Below, one piece after another: positions 16,489 to 26,063 of a DNA stretch of 57,238 nt. This stretch comes from Flavobacteriales bacterium (GTDB lineage Bacteria; Bacteroidota; Bacteroidia; Flavobacteriales; PHOS-HE28): the NCBI GenBank assembly GCA_008016945.1, contig SSGN01000080.1, positions 1 through 57,238 on the forward strand. Reading direction: 5' to 3'. The notes under the pieces are model-generated. The model ran no database searches. It saw nothing but the letters and a program-made list of their open reading frames with translations, and had not been told where the DNA came from. How positions within the stretch are numbered: position 1 is the first letter of the stretch; each line of letters begins with the position of its first letter. A program made the position numbers and the translations under genes.

Positions 16489-17199
16489 ATGGCCAACAAG
16501 TACACCCGCATCCTTCTGAAGCTCTCCGGCGAAAGCCTCATGGGCAACAAGTCCTATGGTATCGACAGCTCCCGGCTCGACCAATATGCCGATGAGATCA
16601 TCGCCATTGCCCGTGCGGGGGTGCAGGTGGCCGTGGTGATCGGCGGGGGCAACATCTACCGGGGCATGCAGGCGGAAGGCGCCATCGACCGGGTACAAGG
16701 TGACCACATGGGCATGCTGGCCACCGTGATCAACAGCCTCGCGCTCCAAAGCGCACTGGAGGCGAAAGACCACAAGACACGGCTGCTCACCGCCATCAAG
16801 ATGGAGCAGATCGCCGAACCCTTCATCCGGCGCCGGGCGGTACGGCACCTGGAGAAAGGCCGGATCGTGATCTTCGGTGCCGGTACGGGCAATCCCTACT
16901 TCACCACCGATACCGCTGCCAGCCTTAGGGCCATCGAGATCGAGGCCGAGGTCATCCTCAAGGGCACCCGGGTGGACGGGATCTATACCGCCGACCCCGA
17001 GAAGGACAAGAACGCCACCAAGTACGACCGCGTTTCGTTCGATGAGGTCTATTCCATGGGGCTCAACGTGATGGACATGACCGCCTTCACCCTGTGCAAG
17101 GAGAACAACCTGCCCATCATCGTTTTCGACATGAACAAGCCGGGCAACCTGAGCCGCTTGGTGGCCGGTGAACCCGTGGGCACACTGGTGGAGATGTGA
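16489..17199 (+). CDS. pyrH: UMP kinase
   Basis: 236 residues, hexameric bacterial UMP kinase of the amino-acid kinase fold, making UDP from UMP and ATP. Key segments are [13 protein letters not shown] (phosphate loop), [42 protein letters not shown] and [16 protein letters not shown]. The ATG at 16489 lies just 14 bases after the terminator's T-rich tail. frr follows, as is common. Confidence 0.96.
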   Translation: MANKYTRILLKLSGESLMGNKSYGIDSSRLDQYADEIIAIARAGVQVAVVIGGGNIYRGMQAEGAIDRVQGDHMGMLATVINSLALQSALEAKDHKTRLLTAIKMEQIAEPFIRRRAVRHLEKGRIVIFGAGTGNPYFTTDTAASLRAIEIEAEVILKGTRVDGIYTADPEKDKNATKYDRVSFDEVYSMGLNVMDMTAFTLCKENNLPIIVFDMNKPGNLSRLVAGEPVGTLVEM

Positions 17200-17217
17200 G
17201 GATGCTGGATGGTCGGC

Positions 17218-17225
17218 TATTTTTG
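17218..17225 (+). promoter_or_regulatory. Candidate -7 element (TATTTTTG) for frr
   Basis: TATTTTTG matches TAnnTTTG exactly and lies between the pyrH stop and frr, 38 bases before its ATG. It would let frr be transcribed apart from pyrH. No clear TTG upstream element. Confidence 0.45.
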
Positions 17226-17263
17226 CCCCCTGTAAGCATCCCGAAGCCCAGAAACCGAAGATC

Positions 17264-17824
17264 ATGATCGATACCGCCGCCGTCCTGAAGTCCAGCGAAG
17301 AGCAGATGAGCAAAGCCGTTGCCCACTTGGACAACGAGTTGCAGAAGATCCGGGCAGGGGCCGCCAACCCCGGCATGCTCGAATCGGTGCGGGTGGACTA
17401 TTATGGGCAGATGGTGCCCCTGTCGCAAGTGGCGGCCATCAACACCGGCGATGCACGCACCCTTTTCGTGAAGCCCTGGGAGAAGAAGATGATCGATGCC
17501 ATCGAAAAGGCCATCATCGGCGCCAATCTCGGCTTCAACCCCAGCAACAATGGCGAAAGCGTGATCATCCACGTGCCCATGCTCACCGAGGATCGCCGCA
17601 AAGCGCTGTCGAAGGCGGCGCACGCTGAAGGGGAACACGCGAAGGTGGGTATCCGCAGCAGCCGTCAGAAGGCCATGGAGACCATCAAAGCCGCCAAGAA
17701 GGACGGCCTTCCGGAGGATGCGGCCAAGAGCATGGAGGCCGACGTGGAAAAGCTCACCGGCATCTACAACAAGAAGGTGGACGCGCTGATCGAGGCGAAG
17801 GAGAAGGACATCATGAAGGTGTGA
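17264..17824 (+). CDS. frr: Ribosome recycling factor
   Basis: 186 residues, the usual RRF length. RRF splits post-termination ribosomes with EF-G. Typical segments are MSKAVAHLDNELQKIRAGAAN, YYGQMVPLSQVAAIN, GANLGFNPSNNGESVIIHVP and LTEDRRKALSKAAHAEGEHA. The start at 17264 (MIDTAAVLK) gives the normal N-terminus; the frame is open upstream into pyrH. A short hairpin separates it from the convergent radical SAM gene. Confidence 0.97.
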   Translation: MIDTAAVLKSSEEQMSKAVAHLDNELQKIRAGAANPGMLESVRVDYYGQMVPLSQVAAINTGDARTLFVKPWEKKMIDAIEKAIIGANLGFNPSNNGESVIIHVPMLTEDRRKALSKAAHAEGEHAKVGIRSSRQKAMETIKAAKKDGLPEDAAKSMEADVEKLTGIYNKKVDALIEAKEKDIMKV

Positions 17825-17830
17825 TGACAC

Positions 17831-17847
17831 TCCGGGTCAAGCCCGGA
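17831..17847. terminator. Hairpin between convergent genes, possible two-way terminator
   Basis: TCCGGG (17831-17836) pairs with CCCGGA (17842-17847) around TCAAG. It sits between the ends of frr and the minus-strand radical SAM gene. The stem is only 6 bp and there is no T-run, so termination is uncertain. Confidence 0.4.
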
Positions 17848-17861
17848 ATGACGAACGGGCC

Positions 17862-18884
17862 TCAAGCCCACACCGGACTCCCTTCACTACAATTCCTGCA
17901 CATCTCGATGCTGCTGCGCGAGCGTAGCAGCGATCGCCGGAAGTCGTTGTAGGCTTCGCTGTTCCACAGCTCGCGGAAGCTGTGCGTGCGCAGATCGCCG
18001 AGCACGTGGTGCGCATCCTTGTCGAAGCAGCAGGGCACCACGCGTCCGTCCCAGGTGATCACGCAGCTGTGCCACATCTTCCAGCAATTGTCCTCGAGCT
18101 TGTTCTTCACCTGCCAGGTACCATCGGAGCCGCGCTTGTAGCGTGCGTACTTGTCCTGTGTGGGGATCAGCGGGTGGTCGTCCTTCGGGTCGTAGATCTG
18201 GGCGGTCTTCAGCCAGAGGTCGTCCACGCCGATCTTCTTGGCCAAGGCCCGTGCCTCGGGGATCTGGTGCTCGTTGGGCTTCACCACCAGGAACTGGAAC
18301 ACCACGTGGGGTGTGAGGCTCTTCAGCTTCTTCTTCCACCGCACCACGCGCTCGGCCCCTTCGATCACCTTGGCCAGTTCGCCTTCGCGCCGGTAGGCGG
18401 AATAGGTGGTCTGATCGGTGCCATCCAGCGAGATGATGAGCCGCGACAATCCACTGCGCACGGTGGCCTCCGCTTTCTCCTCGGTAAGGAAGTGCGCATT
18501 GGTGCTGGTATTGGTGTACAGCCCTTTCCGACTGGCCAGCGACACCATGTCCAGGAAGTTCGGGTTGATGTACGGCTCTCCTTGGAAATAGAACGTGAGC
18601 GCCCAGAGGTCATCGCCCAGTTCGTCCATCACCCGTGCGAACAGATCCTGTTTCAGATTTCCCGTTGGTCGCGTGAAGGCGCGCAGGCCGCTCGGGCATT
18701 CCGGACAGCGTAGGTTGCACGCGGTGGTGGGCTCGAAACTGATGCTGAACGGTAGCCCGCCGATGCGTGGGGCCTTGGTGCGTTTCGCCCGCTGGTAGCT
18801 GGTCCAGAGCCCCACCGCATTGCGTAGGCGCCGGGGGGTGGCCTTGCGGCTCCACACGAAGGCGTCTCGTACCGGGGCGAACAT
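17862..18884 (-). CDS. Radical SAM protein with SPASM-type C-terminus
   Basis: 340 residues. The radical SAM cluster motif is ACNLRCPEC (Cys56, Cys60, Cys63), which binds a [4Fe-4S] cluster and SAM. FQGEPYINP and SRLIISLDGTDQTTY fit the barrel. The C-terminal part has a Cys set, NCWKMWHSC, VPCCFD and MCRNC, as in SPASM/twitch domains that hold extra clusters. Such proteins modify peptides, sugars or tRNA. No precursor peptide gene is visible beside it. Distantly similar proteins occur in surface-glycan and maturase settings, and I cannot pick between them. Confidence 0.85.
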   Translation of the reverse strand: MFAPVRDAFVWSRKATPRRLRNAVGLWTSYQRAKRTKAPRIGGLPFSISFEPTTACNLRCPECPSGLRAFTRPTGNLKQDLFARVMDELGDDLWALTFYFQGEPYINPNFLDMVSLASRKGLYTNTSTNAHFLTEEKAEATVRSGLSRLIISLDGTDQTTYSAYRREGELAKVIEGAERVVRWKKKLKSLTPHVVFQFLVVKPNEHQIPEARALAKKIGVDDLWLKTAQIYDPKDDHPLIPTQDKYARYKRGSDGTWQVKNKLEDNCWKMWHSCVITWDGRVVPCCFDKDAHHVLGDLRTHSFRELWNSEAYNDFRRSLLRSRSSIEMCRNCSEGSPVWA

Positions 18885-18891
18885 CGGGTCC

Positions 18892-18899
18892 GCAAGTTA
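18892..18899 (-). promoter_or_regulatory. Candidate -7-like element (TAACTTGC) for the radical SAM gene
   Basis: The minus strand reads TAACTTGC, 7 bases before the start. It is a weaker match to TAnnTTTG, but TAACTTGCG recurs upstream of the PKD-containing secreted protein near 54697-54705. Confidence 0.3.
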
Positions 18900-18958
18900 C
18901 TCCGCCGCCGCCCTGGTGCATGGCCACATGCTCAACCACGCCCTTGGCCCGGTCCTGT

Positions 18959-18966
18959 TACTTTCG
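18959..18966 (+). promoter_or_regulatory. Candidate -7 element (TACTTTCG) for the DUF5686 gene
   Basis: TACTTTCG, one mismatch from TAnnTTTG, ends 18 bases before the ATG at 18985 and so favours that start over ATG 19012. Confidence 0.35.
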
Positions 18967-18984
18967 GCGGTCGCGTGCCGTCCT

Positions 18985-21456
18985 ATGAAGGACGTACCCT
19001 CACGTGCGCCCATGCTGCTCCACTCGCTCCGCCTCTGGTTCGCGCTTTGCCCGATCATTTCCTTCGCCCAGGTCACCGTGAAGGGCCGGGTGGTGGATGA
19101 GGCCACCAAGGAGCCGCTCGCATTCGTGCATGTGGTACCCGCAGGCTCGCAACAAGGGGTCACCAGCGATATCGATGGCCGGTTCGTGCTGCAGCTACCT
19201 CAGCGGCCCACCACGTTGCGCTTCAGTTACGTGGGTTATTCGCCCATGGAGGTCGAGGTGGCGGGGGAGGGCCCGGTGCTCGTGGCCATGCGGCAGAACA
19301 CGGTGCAGCTGAAGGCCGTGGAGATCCTTCCCACCGAGAACCCGGCCCACCGCATCATAGACCGGTGCCGCCAGGGGCGTAAAGTGAACGATGGCATGAA
19401 CCATCGGAGCTACCGCTACACCAGCTATAGCAAGACCATTTTCACCATAGAGCCCGATACCAACGTGGTCGTTGATACCACCTTGGTCGCGGATACGACG
19501 CGGGTGGCCGAGGTGGATAGCAGTGAGCTGGAGATGCGCGCCTTCCTCGATGCGCAATACCTGTTCCTGATGGAGAGCGCCACGGCGAAGAGCTTCATAC
19601 CCCCGGCGGCCGAGAAGGAGGAGGTGCTGGCCATGCGGGTGAGCGGCCTGAAGGACCCATCGTTCCTGGCCCTCGCGGCACAGACCAAGACCTTCAGCAT
19701 CTACGATCCGCAGATCGGGATCTCCGAGAAGAACTACTTGGGGCCACTCGCCCCGGAAAGCACCCGGAAGTACTTGTTCTTGATCGAGGATACCCTGTAC
19801 AGTGGGGCGGACAGTGTGTTCGTGATCAGTTACCGACCTCGGCGCCGTACCAATTTCCCGGGACTGAAGGGCCTGCTCTACATCAACACCAACGGGTATG
19901 CGGTGCAGAACGTGACGGCGGAGGCGGCACAACGCGACGAGAGTGTGGGCATCAGGTTCCAGCAGTTGCACGAGCAGGTGAACGGGAAGGCCTGGTTCCC
20001 GGTGCAGCTGAACGCTTTCATCTATATGTATGGCGTGTCGCTGAACGGACACACGCCTTTCGGAGTGACACGTACCTACCTGAAGAACATCGAGGTGGAT
20101 GCCGACGTGCGACGCAAGGAGGTGCGCGGGCCGGAATTGGTGGTGGACCGCTTGAGCATGCGTCAGGACGAGGACTTCTGGCAGGCACTGCGTACCGACA
20201 CGCTGGATGCCAAGGCACTAAGGACTTACCAGTTCATGGATAGCATCGGTGCCGTGGCCGACCTGGATCGGAAGATGAAGTGGCTTTCGGCGTTGATGAC
20301 CGGGCGGCTGCCCATTGGCCCGGTGGACCTGCTGCTGAATGAACTGCTGCACTACAATGGCTACGAGGGGTTGCGGCTCGGCGCAGGGCTCGCCACCAAC
20401 GACCGCATTTCGCGACACGTGAGCCTGGGCGGATACACGGCTTACGGCTTCAAGGACGAGACCTGGAAGTATGGCGGCTTCCTCCGTGTACGACCGTGGT
20501 ACGGAAGGGATATCGCGTTGAAACTGCTCTACGAGAACGATGTGGTCGAGAGCGGGGGTGTGGCCTTCGAGGGTCCCCGCCCGCTGCTTACCAATGAAAG
20601 TACGCGCTGGATCTACGTGAACCGCATGGACCACAATGAACGTGTCGGGGGACAGTTCACCTTCCGCCTGGGGTCCGACCTTAAACTGTGGGTGGGTGCT
20701 GAACGCGAGCTCCGCGTGAACCGGATGGGCTACCGGCATGCCGAGGCAAGGTCCGATGGGATCACCGTGCTACGCGATCATTTCACCACCGGAGGGTTCA
20801 CCTTCGGCGCTCGTTACGCCTTCCGGGAGCGGTTGGCCAGGTTACCCGACCAGGAGATCGCACTGGGCACGAAGTGGCCTATTCTCTCGGTGAGCGCTTT
20901 CCGTTCGGTGAAGGACCTCTTCGGCGGCGATACGGAGGTGTGGCGTGTGAACCTCGCCGTGGACAAGGTCTTCCGCTTGCGCTTGGTGGGCGATCTGAGC
21001 GTACGCCTCATGGGCGGGGTGGCCGATCCCGATGCCCCCTACAGCCACCTTTTCGCGCTGCGGGGCACCAACGGAAGTGCCGCACGTGCCCGGCGCGAGC
21101 TCTTGATCGCTGCGGACAATACGTTCCAGACCATGGTGGCGAATGAGTTCCTGGCCGATCGCTATGCCGCGCTGCATCTGAAGCACAGCTTCGGCACCCT
21201 GTTGGCCAAGGGGCGCCACTTCAAACCCCGACCCGGCCTGGTGTACAATGCCGCCGTGGGGGCCTTGAGCCGACCCGAGGATCACCGGGGGTACGCCTAT
21301 TCCGGCTTGAAAGCCACCTTCCTTGAAGCAGGGGTGGTGGTCGATGGCATCCTCCAGACCCTGGGGGTGGGCCTGTACTACCGCCACGGCGCCTACGCCC
21401 TGCCTGCCCCCAAGGATAACCTGGTGGCCAAACTCACGGCCAGCTTCGCGTTCTGA
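18985..21456 (+). CDS. DUF5686 outer-membrane protein with N-terminal carboxypeptidase-regulatory-like domain
   Basis: 823 residues. A signal peptide (LRLWFALCPIISFA then Q) is followed by a CarboxypepD_reg-like beta-sandwich, TVKGRVVDEATKEPLAFVHV through RFSYVGYSPMEVEV (about 30-95). The remainder matches the large DUF5686 family of Bacteroidota. Its second half alternates polar and aromatic residues and ends KLTASFAF, with a C-terminal Phe as in outer-membrane beta-barrels. The function is not known. ATG 18985 is chosen because of the promoter-like element; ATG 19012 would also give a signal peptide. The RND exporter gene follows 90 bases later. Confidence 0.8.
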   Translation: MKDVPSRAPMLLHSLRLWFALCPIISFAQVTVKGRVVDEATKEPLAFVHVVPAGSQQGVTSDIDGRFVLQLPQRPTTLRFSYVGYSPMEVEVAGEGPVLVAMRQNTVQLKAVEILPTENPAHRIIDRCRQGRKVNDGMNHRSYRYTSYSKTIFTIEPDTNVVVDTTLVADTTRVAEVDSSELEMRAFLDAQYLFLMESATAKSFIPPAAEKEEVLAMRVSGLKDPSFLALAAQTKTFSIYDPQIGISEKNYLGPLAPESTRKYLFLIEDTLYSGADSVFVISYRPRRRTNFPGLKGLLYINTNGYAVQNVTAEAAQRDESVGIRFQQLHEQVNGKAWFPVQLNAFIYMYGVSLNGHTPFGVTRTYLKNIEVDADVRRKEVRGPELVVDRLSMRQDEDFWQALRTDTLDAKALRTYQFMDSIGAVADLDRKMKWLSALMTGRLPIGPVDLLLNELLHYNGYEGLRLGAGLATNDRISRHVSLGGYTAYGFKDETWKYGGFLRVRPWYGRDIALKLLYENDVVESGGVAFEGPRPLLTNESTRWIYVNRMDHNERVGGQFTFRLGSDLKLWVGAERELRVNRMGYRHAEARSDGITVLRDHFTTGGFTFGARYAFRERLARLPDQEIALGTKWPILSVSAFRSVKDLFGGDTEVWRVNLAVDKVFRLRLVGDLSVRLMGGVADPDAPYSHLFALRGTNGSAARARRELLIAADNTFQTMVANEFLADRYAALHLKHSFGTLLAKGRHFKPRPGLVYNAAVGALSRPEDHRGYAYSGLKATFLEAGVVVDGILQTLGVGLYYRHGAYALPAPKDNLVAKLTASFAF

Positions 21457-21486
21457 TCACATGTGCCCATACCCCGTTGCTTTTCG

Positions 21487-21494
21487 CACCTTTG
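21487..21494 (+). promoter_or_regulatory. Candidate -7 element (CACCTTTG) for the RND exporter gene
   Basis: CACCTTTG in TTCGCACCTTTGCC, 52 bases before the ATG at 21547. TTCGCACCTTTGC is identical to the string upstream of kbl. Confidence 0.35.
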
Positions 21495-21546
21495 CCCACC
21501 CCGGGAGGCGTGTGGTCGATATGCGCTGCCGGGAGTTCGATCGGAT

Positions 21547-23973
21547 ATGTGGGCATGGGTGGCCAATAGAGTTCTTCGCAATCGGATCGCGATCCTGATC
21601 GGGGTGATCCTCTGCACGGTCTTCCTCGGCTACGAGGCGGCTCATGTGGAGATGAACTACAAACATGGCGGCCTGCTTCCTCGAACGGATAGCGCCTACG
21701 TGGATTACGAGCGTTTCCTGCGTACGTTCAGTGAAGATGGCAATGTGATCGTGGTGGGTGCCGAAGGTGGGGCGTTGTACACCCCGGAACACTTCGGCGC
21801 TTGGTACGAGCTGGGTAACGATCTGCGACGGATCCAGGGCGTGGACAGCATCTTCAGCGAGGCCCATCTCTTCGAACTGGTGCGGGATGATAGCCTGATG
21901 CGATTCGCGGTGCGGCGCGTGATGGATCGGGCGCCTGCGGACCAGGCCGAGATGGATTCGGTGCTGGCCCGGATCCGGGCACTGCCATTCTACAACGGCC
22001 TGCTGTATAACGACAGCACCGGAGCCAGCTTGATGATGGTGTTCGTGAACGCGGCACTGTTCAACACCGAGGAGCGTACCGAGGTGGTGAAGGCCCTGGG
22101 AGACCGCATCGAGGAGTTCTCCCGTGCCACCGGGATCCGAACGCATGTGAGCGGCCTGCCCTGGATCCGTGTGAAGAGCACACAGCTGGTCAAAGGGGAG
22201 ATGCCCGTCTTCATGGCCCTGAGCCTTTTCGTGTGCGGGTTGCTCCTCTTGCTCTTCTTCAACAGCTGGCGCGTCACCTGGATCTGTCTCGGGGTGGTGG
22301 CCATCAGCGTGGTCTGGAGCTTCGGGGCCATGGGTTTGCTCGATTATCGGATCACCATCCTGCAATCGGTGATCGCACCGCTGGTGATCGTGACCGGCGT
22401 GCCGAACTGCGTGTTCCTGATCAACGCCTACCATTACGAGTACGTGCGTCATGGCAACAAGATCAAGGCGCTTCAGCGGGTCATCAGCCGCGTGGGAGCC
22501 GCGGCCTTCATGACCAACGCCACCACGGCCGTGGGCTTCACCACCTTCTGCATCACCAACAGCGATACCCTCATCGAGTTCGGATGGGTCGCCACCATCG
22601 GCATCATGGTGCTGTGGGCCCTCAGCATGCTGCTGATCCCCATCCTCTTCAGCTTCATGCCGCCGCCCAAACCACGCCACCTCAAACACCTGGATCGGCG
22701 CTGGTTGGACCGGGCCGTGGAGTGGATCGTGCGCACGTCGCGCGAGCGTCGGCCCCTGATCTACTCCATCACCACCTTCTGCACGGTCATGGCGTGCATC
22801 GGTATCCTGCGCATGAAGGATGAGAGTCGGATCGTGGACGACCTGCCGGAGAACAACCCGGTATTGACCGATCTGCGCTTCTTCGAGTCGAATTTCAGAG
22901 GGGTGATGCCACTGGAGGTGGTGGTGGACACCAAGAAGAAGGGTGGCGCGCTCACCGATGCCACGCTGAAGCGCATCGTGAAGCTGGAGGACACCCTCGC
23001 CACCTATCCCGAATTCAGCCAGGCCATCAGCATCGCCGATGCGGTGAAGTTCACCAAGCAGGCTTTCTATGGCGGCAACCCCGAGAAGTACGCGCTGCTC
23101 AACAGCACGGATAAGTCCTTCATCCTGCCCTACCTCGAAGGTGCCAATGCCAGACAGAACATGGCGCGTGCCTTTATCGACAGCACCCGGCAGATCACCC
23201 GTGTGACCGTGCAGATGGCCGACGTGGGAACCACGCGCATGGACAGTTTGCTGAGCGGCTTGCGTGCACAGGTGGACAGCATCTTCGATCCTGCGAAGTA
23301 CGTCGTTACCCTCACCGGGACCTGCGTGGTCTTCCTCAAGGGCAGTAGCTACTTGGTGGACAACCTCATCACCAGCCTCTTCTGGGCCATCATCATCATC
23401 GTGGCGCTGATGGCGCTGCTCTTCAATTCCTTCCGCATCCTCGTGGTGGCGCTCATCCCCAATATGATCCCGCTCGTGTTCACCGCGGGTCTCATGGGTT
23501 TCTTCCACATTCCGATCAAGCCCAGCACCATGCTCGTGTTCGGCATCGCACTCGGTATCGCTGTGGACAACGCCATCCATTTCCTGGCGCGCTATCGCCT
23601 CGAGCTCAAACTCACCGGCGGCGACCTCCACAAGAGCGTGGACCTCGCCACCCGGGAGGTGAGCGTGGGGATCATCTATACCAGCGTGGTGTTGTTGGCG
23701 GGTTTCTCGCTCTTCGGTTTCTCGCACTTCGGTGGCATCCGGGCCCTCGGTGTGCTCACCACCCTGACCCTGCTCGTGGCCATGCTCACCAACCTGCTCG
23801 TGCTGCCATCGCTCTTGCTCAGCCTCAACAAGCACATCATGAGCAAGGCCTTCCAAGAGCCGTTGCTGGAGATCATGGACGAGGAGGAGGACATTGAATT
23901 GATGGAATTGAAACTGGATCGCCCGGTGCCGGAACCCGATGCGCCGGAGGGCGACGAAATGGATGAACGATAG
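21547..23973 (+). CDS. RND superfamily (MMPL-like) transporter
   Basis: 808 residues with the RND duplication: one N-terminal helix, a large periplasmic loop, a membrane block (about 220-400), a second periplasmic loop, and a second membrane block at the C-terminus. Segments such as IAPLVIVTGVPNCVFLINAYHYE and STMLVFGIALGIAVDNAIHFLARYR are family landmarks. MMPL/HpnN-type members export hydrophobic lipids. The C-terminus is a very acidic cytoplasmic tail (MDEEEDIELMELKLD). ATG 21547 begins at a normal first helix; the frame extends upstream to 21463. rmlA starts 9 bases after the stop. The cargo is unknown. Confidence 0.85.
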   Translation: MWAWVANRVLRNRIAILIGVILCTVFLGYEAAHVEMNYKHGGLLPRTDSAYVDYERFLRTFSEDGNVIVVGAEGGALYTPEHFGAWYELGNDLRRIQGVDSIFSEAHLFELVRDDSLMRFAVRRVMDRAPADQAEMDSVLARIRALPFYNGLLYNDSTGASLMMVFVNAALFNTEERTEVVKALGDRIEEFSRATGIRTHVSGLPWIRVKSTQLVKGEMPVFMALSLFVCGLLLLLFFNSWRVTWICLGVVAISVVWSFGAMGLLDYRITILQSVIAPLVIVTGVPNCVFLINAYHYEYVRHGNKIKALQRVISRVGAAAFMTNATTAVGFTTFCITNSDTLIEFGWVATIGIMVLWALSMLLIPILFSFMPPPKPRHLKHLDRRWLDRAVEWIVRTSRERRPLIYSITTFCTVMACIGILRMKDESRIVDDLPENNPVLTDLRFFESNFRGVMPLEVVVDTKKKGGALTDATLKRIVKLEDTLATYPEFSQAISIADAVKFTKQAFYGGNPEKYALLNSTDKSFILPYLEGANARQNMARAFIDSTRQITRVTVQMADVGTTRMDSLLSGLRAQVDSIFDPAKYVVTLTGTCVVFLKGSSYLVDNLITSLFWAIIIIVALMALLFNSFRILVVALIPNMIPLVFTAGLMGFFHIPIKPSTMLVFGIALGIAVDNAIHFLARYRLELKLTGGDLHKSVDLATREVSVGIIYTSVVLLAGFSLFGFSHFGGIRALGVLTTLTLLVAMLTNLLVLPSLLLSLNKHIMSKAFQEPLLEIMDEEEDIELMELKLDRPVPEPDAPEGDEMDER

Positions 23974-23982
23974 CTGCTTCGA

Positions 23983-24846
23983 ATGAAAGGGATCATCCTC
24001 GCCGGAGGTTCCGGCACACGCCTCCACCCGCTCACCCTCGCCGTGAGCAAGCAGTTGATGCCGGTGTACGACAAGCCGATGATCTATTACCCGCTGAGCA
24101 CCTTGATGGCGGCGGGCATCCGGGACATCCTCATCATCAGCACCCCGCACGACCTGCCCAGTTTCCGAAAGCTGCTCGGCGATGGTGCGGCGCTCGGCTG
24201 TTCCTTCAGCTATGCCGAACAGAAGGTGCCCAACGGTCTTGCCCAGGCCTTCGTCATCGGCCGTGATCATGTGGGCGGCGACAGTACGGCGCTGATCCTG
24301 GGCGATAATATCTTCTACGGTACGGGCCTCGGTCGTAAGCTGAGCGAGCACACCACGCCTGAGGGAGGGCTCGTGTTCGCCTACCACGTCAGCGACCCCG
24401 AACGCTATGGCGTGGTGGAGTTCGATGCACACAACCGCGTGCTCAGTATCGAGGAGAAGCCGAAGGTGCCCAAGAGCAACCATGCGGTGCCGGGCCTCTA
24501 TTTCTACGACAACGATGTGCTCGATATCGCACGTGACCTGAAGCCCAGCGCGCGCGGTGAATACGAGATCACCGACGTGAACAAGGAGTACCTGCGTCAG
24601 GGCCGGTTGAAAGTGGAGATCCTGGACCGTGGCACCGCCTGGCTCGATACGGGAACGTTCGCCTCCCTCATGCAAGCCGGCCAGTTCGTACAGGTGATCG
24701 AAGAACGCCAGGGCCTGCGGATCGGATGCATCGAGGAGGTGGCGTTCAAGAAGGGTTTCATCGATGCAACGCAACTCGAGCGGCTGGCCAAGCCCCTGCT
24801 CAAGAGCGGCTATGGCGAGTACCTGTTGAAGCTGCTGAAAGCCTGA
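23983..24846 (+). CDS. rmlA: Glucose-1-phosphate thymidylyltransferase
   Basis: 287 residues, the standard RmlA/RfbA length. It joins dTTP and glucose-1-phosphate to make dTDP-glucose, the entry to dTDP-rhamnose and other deoxysugars. The N-terminal nucleotide loop is [16 protein letters not shown], followed by [14 protein letters not shown]; the metal-binding Asp108 is in [10 protein letters not shown]. Other typical segments are VVEFD, IEEKP and GTAWLDTGT. rmlB, rmlC and rmlD are not in the window, so other sugar genes must lie elsewhere. Its stop overlaps the next start as TGATG. Confidence 0.95.
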   Translation: MKGIILAGGSGTRLHPLTLAVSKQLMPVYDKPMIYYPLSTLMAAGIRDILIISTPHDLPSFRKLLGDGAALGCSFSYAEQKVPNGLAQAFVIGRDHVGGDSTALILGDNIFYGTGLGRKLSEHTTPEGGLVFAYHVSDPERYGVVEFDAHNRVLSIEEKPKVPKSNHAVPGLYFYDNDVLDIARDLKPSARGEYEITDVNKEYLRQGRLKVEILDRGTAWLDTGTFASLMQAGQFVQVIEERQGLRIGCIEEVAFKKGFIDATQLERLAKPLLKSGYGEYLLKLLKA

Positions 24847-25790
24847 TGCGTGCACAACGGGCCTTGTTCGGTGCGTTCGTCGAGCGCTGGATCGGCGCGT
24901 TGCCTGCGGGTGGGTTGTACGACCCCATGGCCTACCTGCTCCGACTGCCGGGCAAGCGGGTGAGGCCGGTGCTTACGTTGATGGCCTGCGAGGTCTTCGG
25001 GGGCAAGGCGGAAGATGCGCTGGACGAGGCGCTCGGCATAGAGCTCTTCCACAACTTCACCCTGATGCACGACGATATCATGGATGCGGCCATGCTGCGG
25101 CGTGGCGAGCCCACCGTGCATGCGAAGTGGAGTGTGAACACCGCCATCCTCAGCGGCGATGCCATGCTGGTGATGGCCTACCGCGCCATGGGCAGCGATG
25201 CCCGGGTGCTGGATACCTTCAGTCGATACGCATTGGAGGTGTGCCAGGGTCAGCAACTGGACATGGATTTCGAGCAGCGCACGGACGTGAGCCTGGTGGA
25301 ATATCGGGAGATGATCCGCCAGAAGACCGCCGTGCTGCTGGCCTGTGCGCTGCGGATCGGTGCCCTCAAGGCCGGTGCTTCCACCGCACAACAGGACTTG
25401 ATCGGCGCGTTCGGCGAGTACCTGGGGCTCGCGTTCCAATTGCGCGATGATCTGTTGGACGCCTTCGGTGATCCGGCCCTCACCGGAAAGGTGCAGGGCG
25501 GCGATCTGCGCAACGGAAAGAAGACCTGGCTGTTGATCCGTGGGTTGGAGGTGGAAGACGACCAAGGCGGGCGATTGCTGCGCGACCAGTTGTCCCTTCT
25601 TCCTGCACAGCGCGATGTGTTGGCCATGGTCACAGCCTTGCGCGGGTCGGGTGTGGAAGACGAAGCGGAAGCCGAGGTGCTGCGCCTGGAACAGGAGGCC
25701 GAGCGATGCTTGCAGGCGATCGACCCGACCGGGGTCAAGGTTCAGGATCTGCGCGCATTGATGGAGGTGTTGCGTTCGCGCAAAGCGTAA
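24846..25790 (+). CDS. Polyprenyl diphosphate synthase
   Basis: 314 residues, trans-isoprenyl diphosphate synthase family. The first aspartate-rich motif is DDIMD (76-80) and the second is QLRDDLLDAFGD (Asp201, Asp202, Asp205). PGKRVRPVL near residue 36 supplies IPP-binding basic residues. It condenses IPP with an allylic diphosphate; chain length cannot be read with confidence. Products feed quinones, carotenoids or undecaprenyl carriers. The ATG shares one base with the rmlA stop. It is followed by a 256-bp gap with a repeat element. Confidence 0.9.
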   Translation: MRAQRALFGAFVERWIGALPAGGLYDPMAYLLRLPGKRVRPVLTLMACEVFGGKAEDALDEALGIELFHNFTLMHDDIMDAAMLRRGEPTVHAKWSVNTAILSGDAMLVMAYRAMGSDARVLDTFSRYALEVCQGQQLDMDFEQRTDVSLVEYREMIRQKTAVLLACALRIGALKAGASTAQQDLIGAFGEYLGLAFQLRDDLLDAFGDPALTGKVQGGDLRNGKKTWLLIRGLEVEDDQGGRLLRDQLSLLPAQRDVLAMVTALRGSGVEDEAEAEVLRLEQEAERCLQAIDPTGVKVQDLRALMEVLRSRKA

Positions 25791-25862
25791 TTCCAATTCG
25801 GATCTTCGGCCGAGATCGATATCCGACATGGTATAACGGGCGAATGGTGCATCGATCCACTA

Positions 25863-26063
25863 ATACCACTTCGCACTAAGGAGTAGGCCGATCTGCTTGG
25901 TCTTTTTCCACATGACTTCTCCGTCGTGATCGTTCCGTAGCACCGGCCCTCGGTAGCTTTGCTCCCAGCGGTCTACGCCTTCGGCGTTGCAACGACCCCG
26001 CCGTATCGTCCTGCGAAAAAATCCCTTCGCAGCTTTAGCCTACGCCTTAATGCGAAATGGTAT
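25863..26063 (-). repeat. 201-bp element with terminal inverted repeats, copy 1
   Basis: The 26-base ends at 25863-25888 and 26038-26063 are inverted repeats with 23 of 26 matches; both begin ATACCA and end GTAGGC. Bases 25911-25948 (minus strand) are identical over 38 bases to 48057-48094 in the other copy. Read on the minus strand, one frame is open from before 25985 and ends at the left terminal repeat with ...GLLLSAKWY and a stop. The right end supplies the last codons and stop of the TIGR01777 gene. An 11-bp string ATGGTATAACG occurs at 25828-25838 and again at the right end (26057-26067). The element lies between convergent genes. Confidence 0.7.

Noticed and set aside
21457..24855. 1132-codon minus-strand open frame opposite the RND exporter and rmlA
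   Set aside because: It lies antisense to two well-supported genes, is rich in His, Gln and Glu as expected for an antisense frame, and has no recognisable domain.
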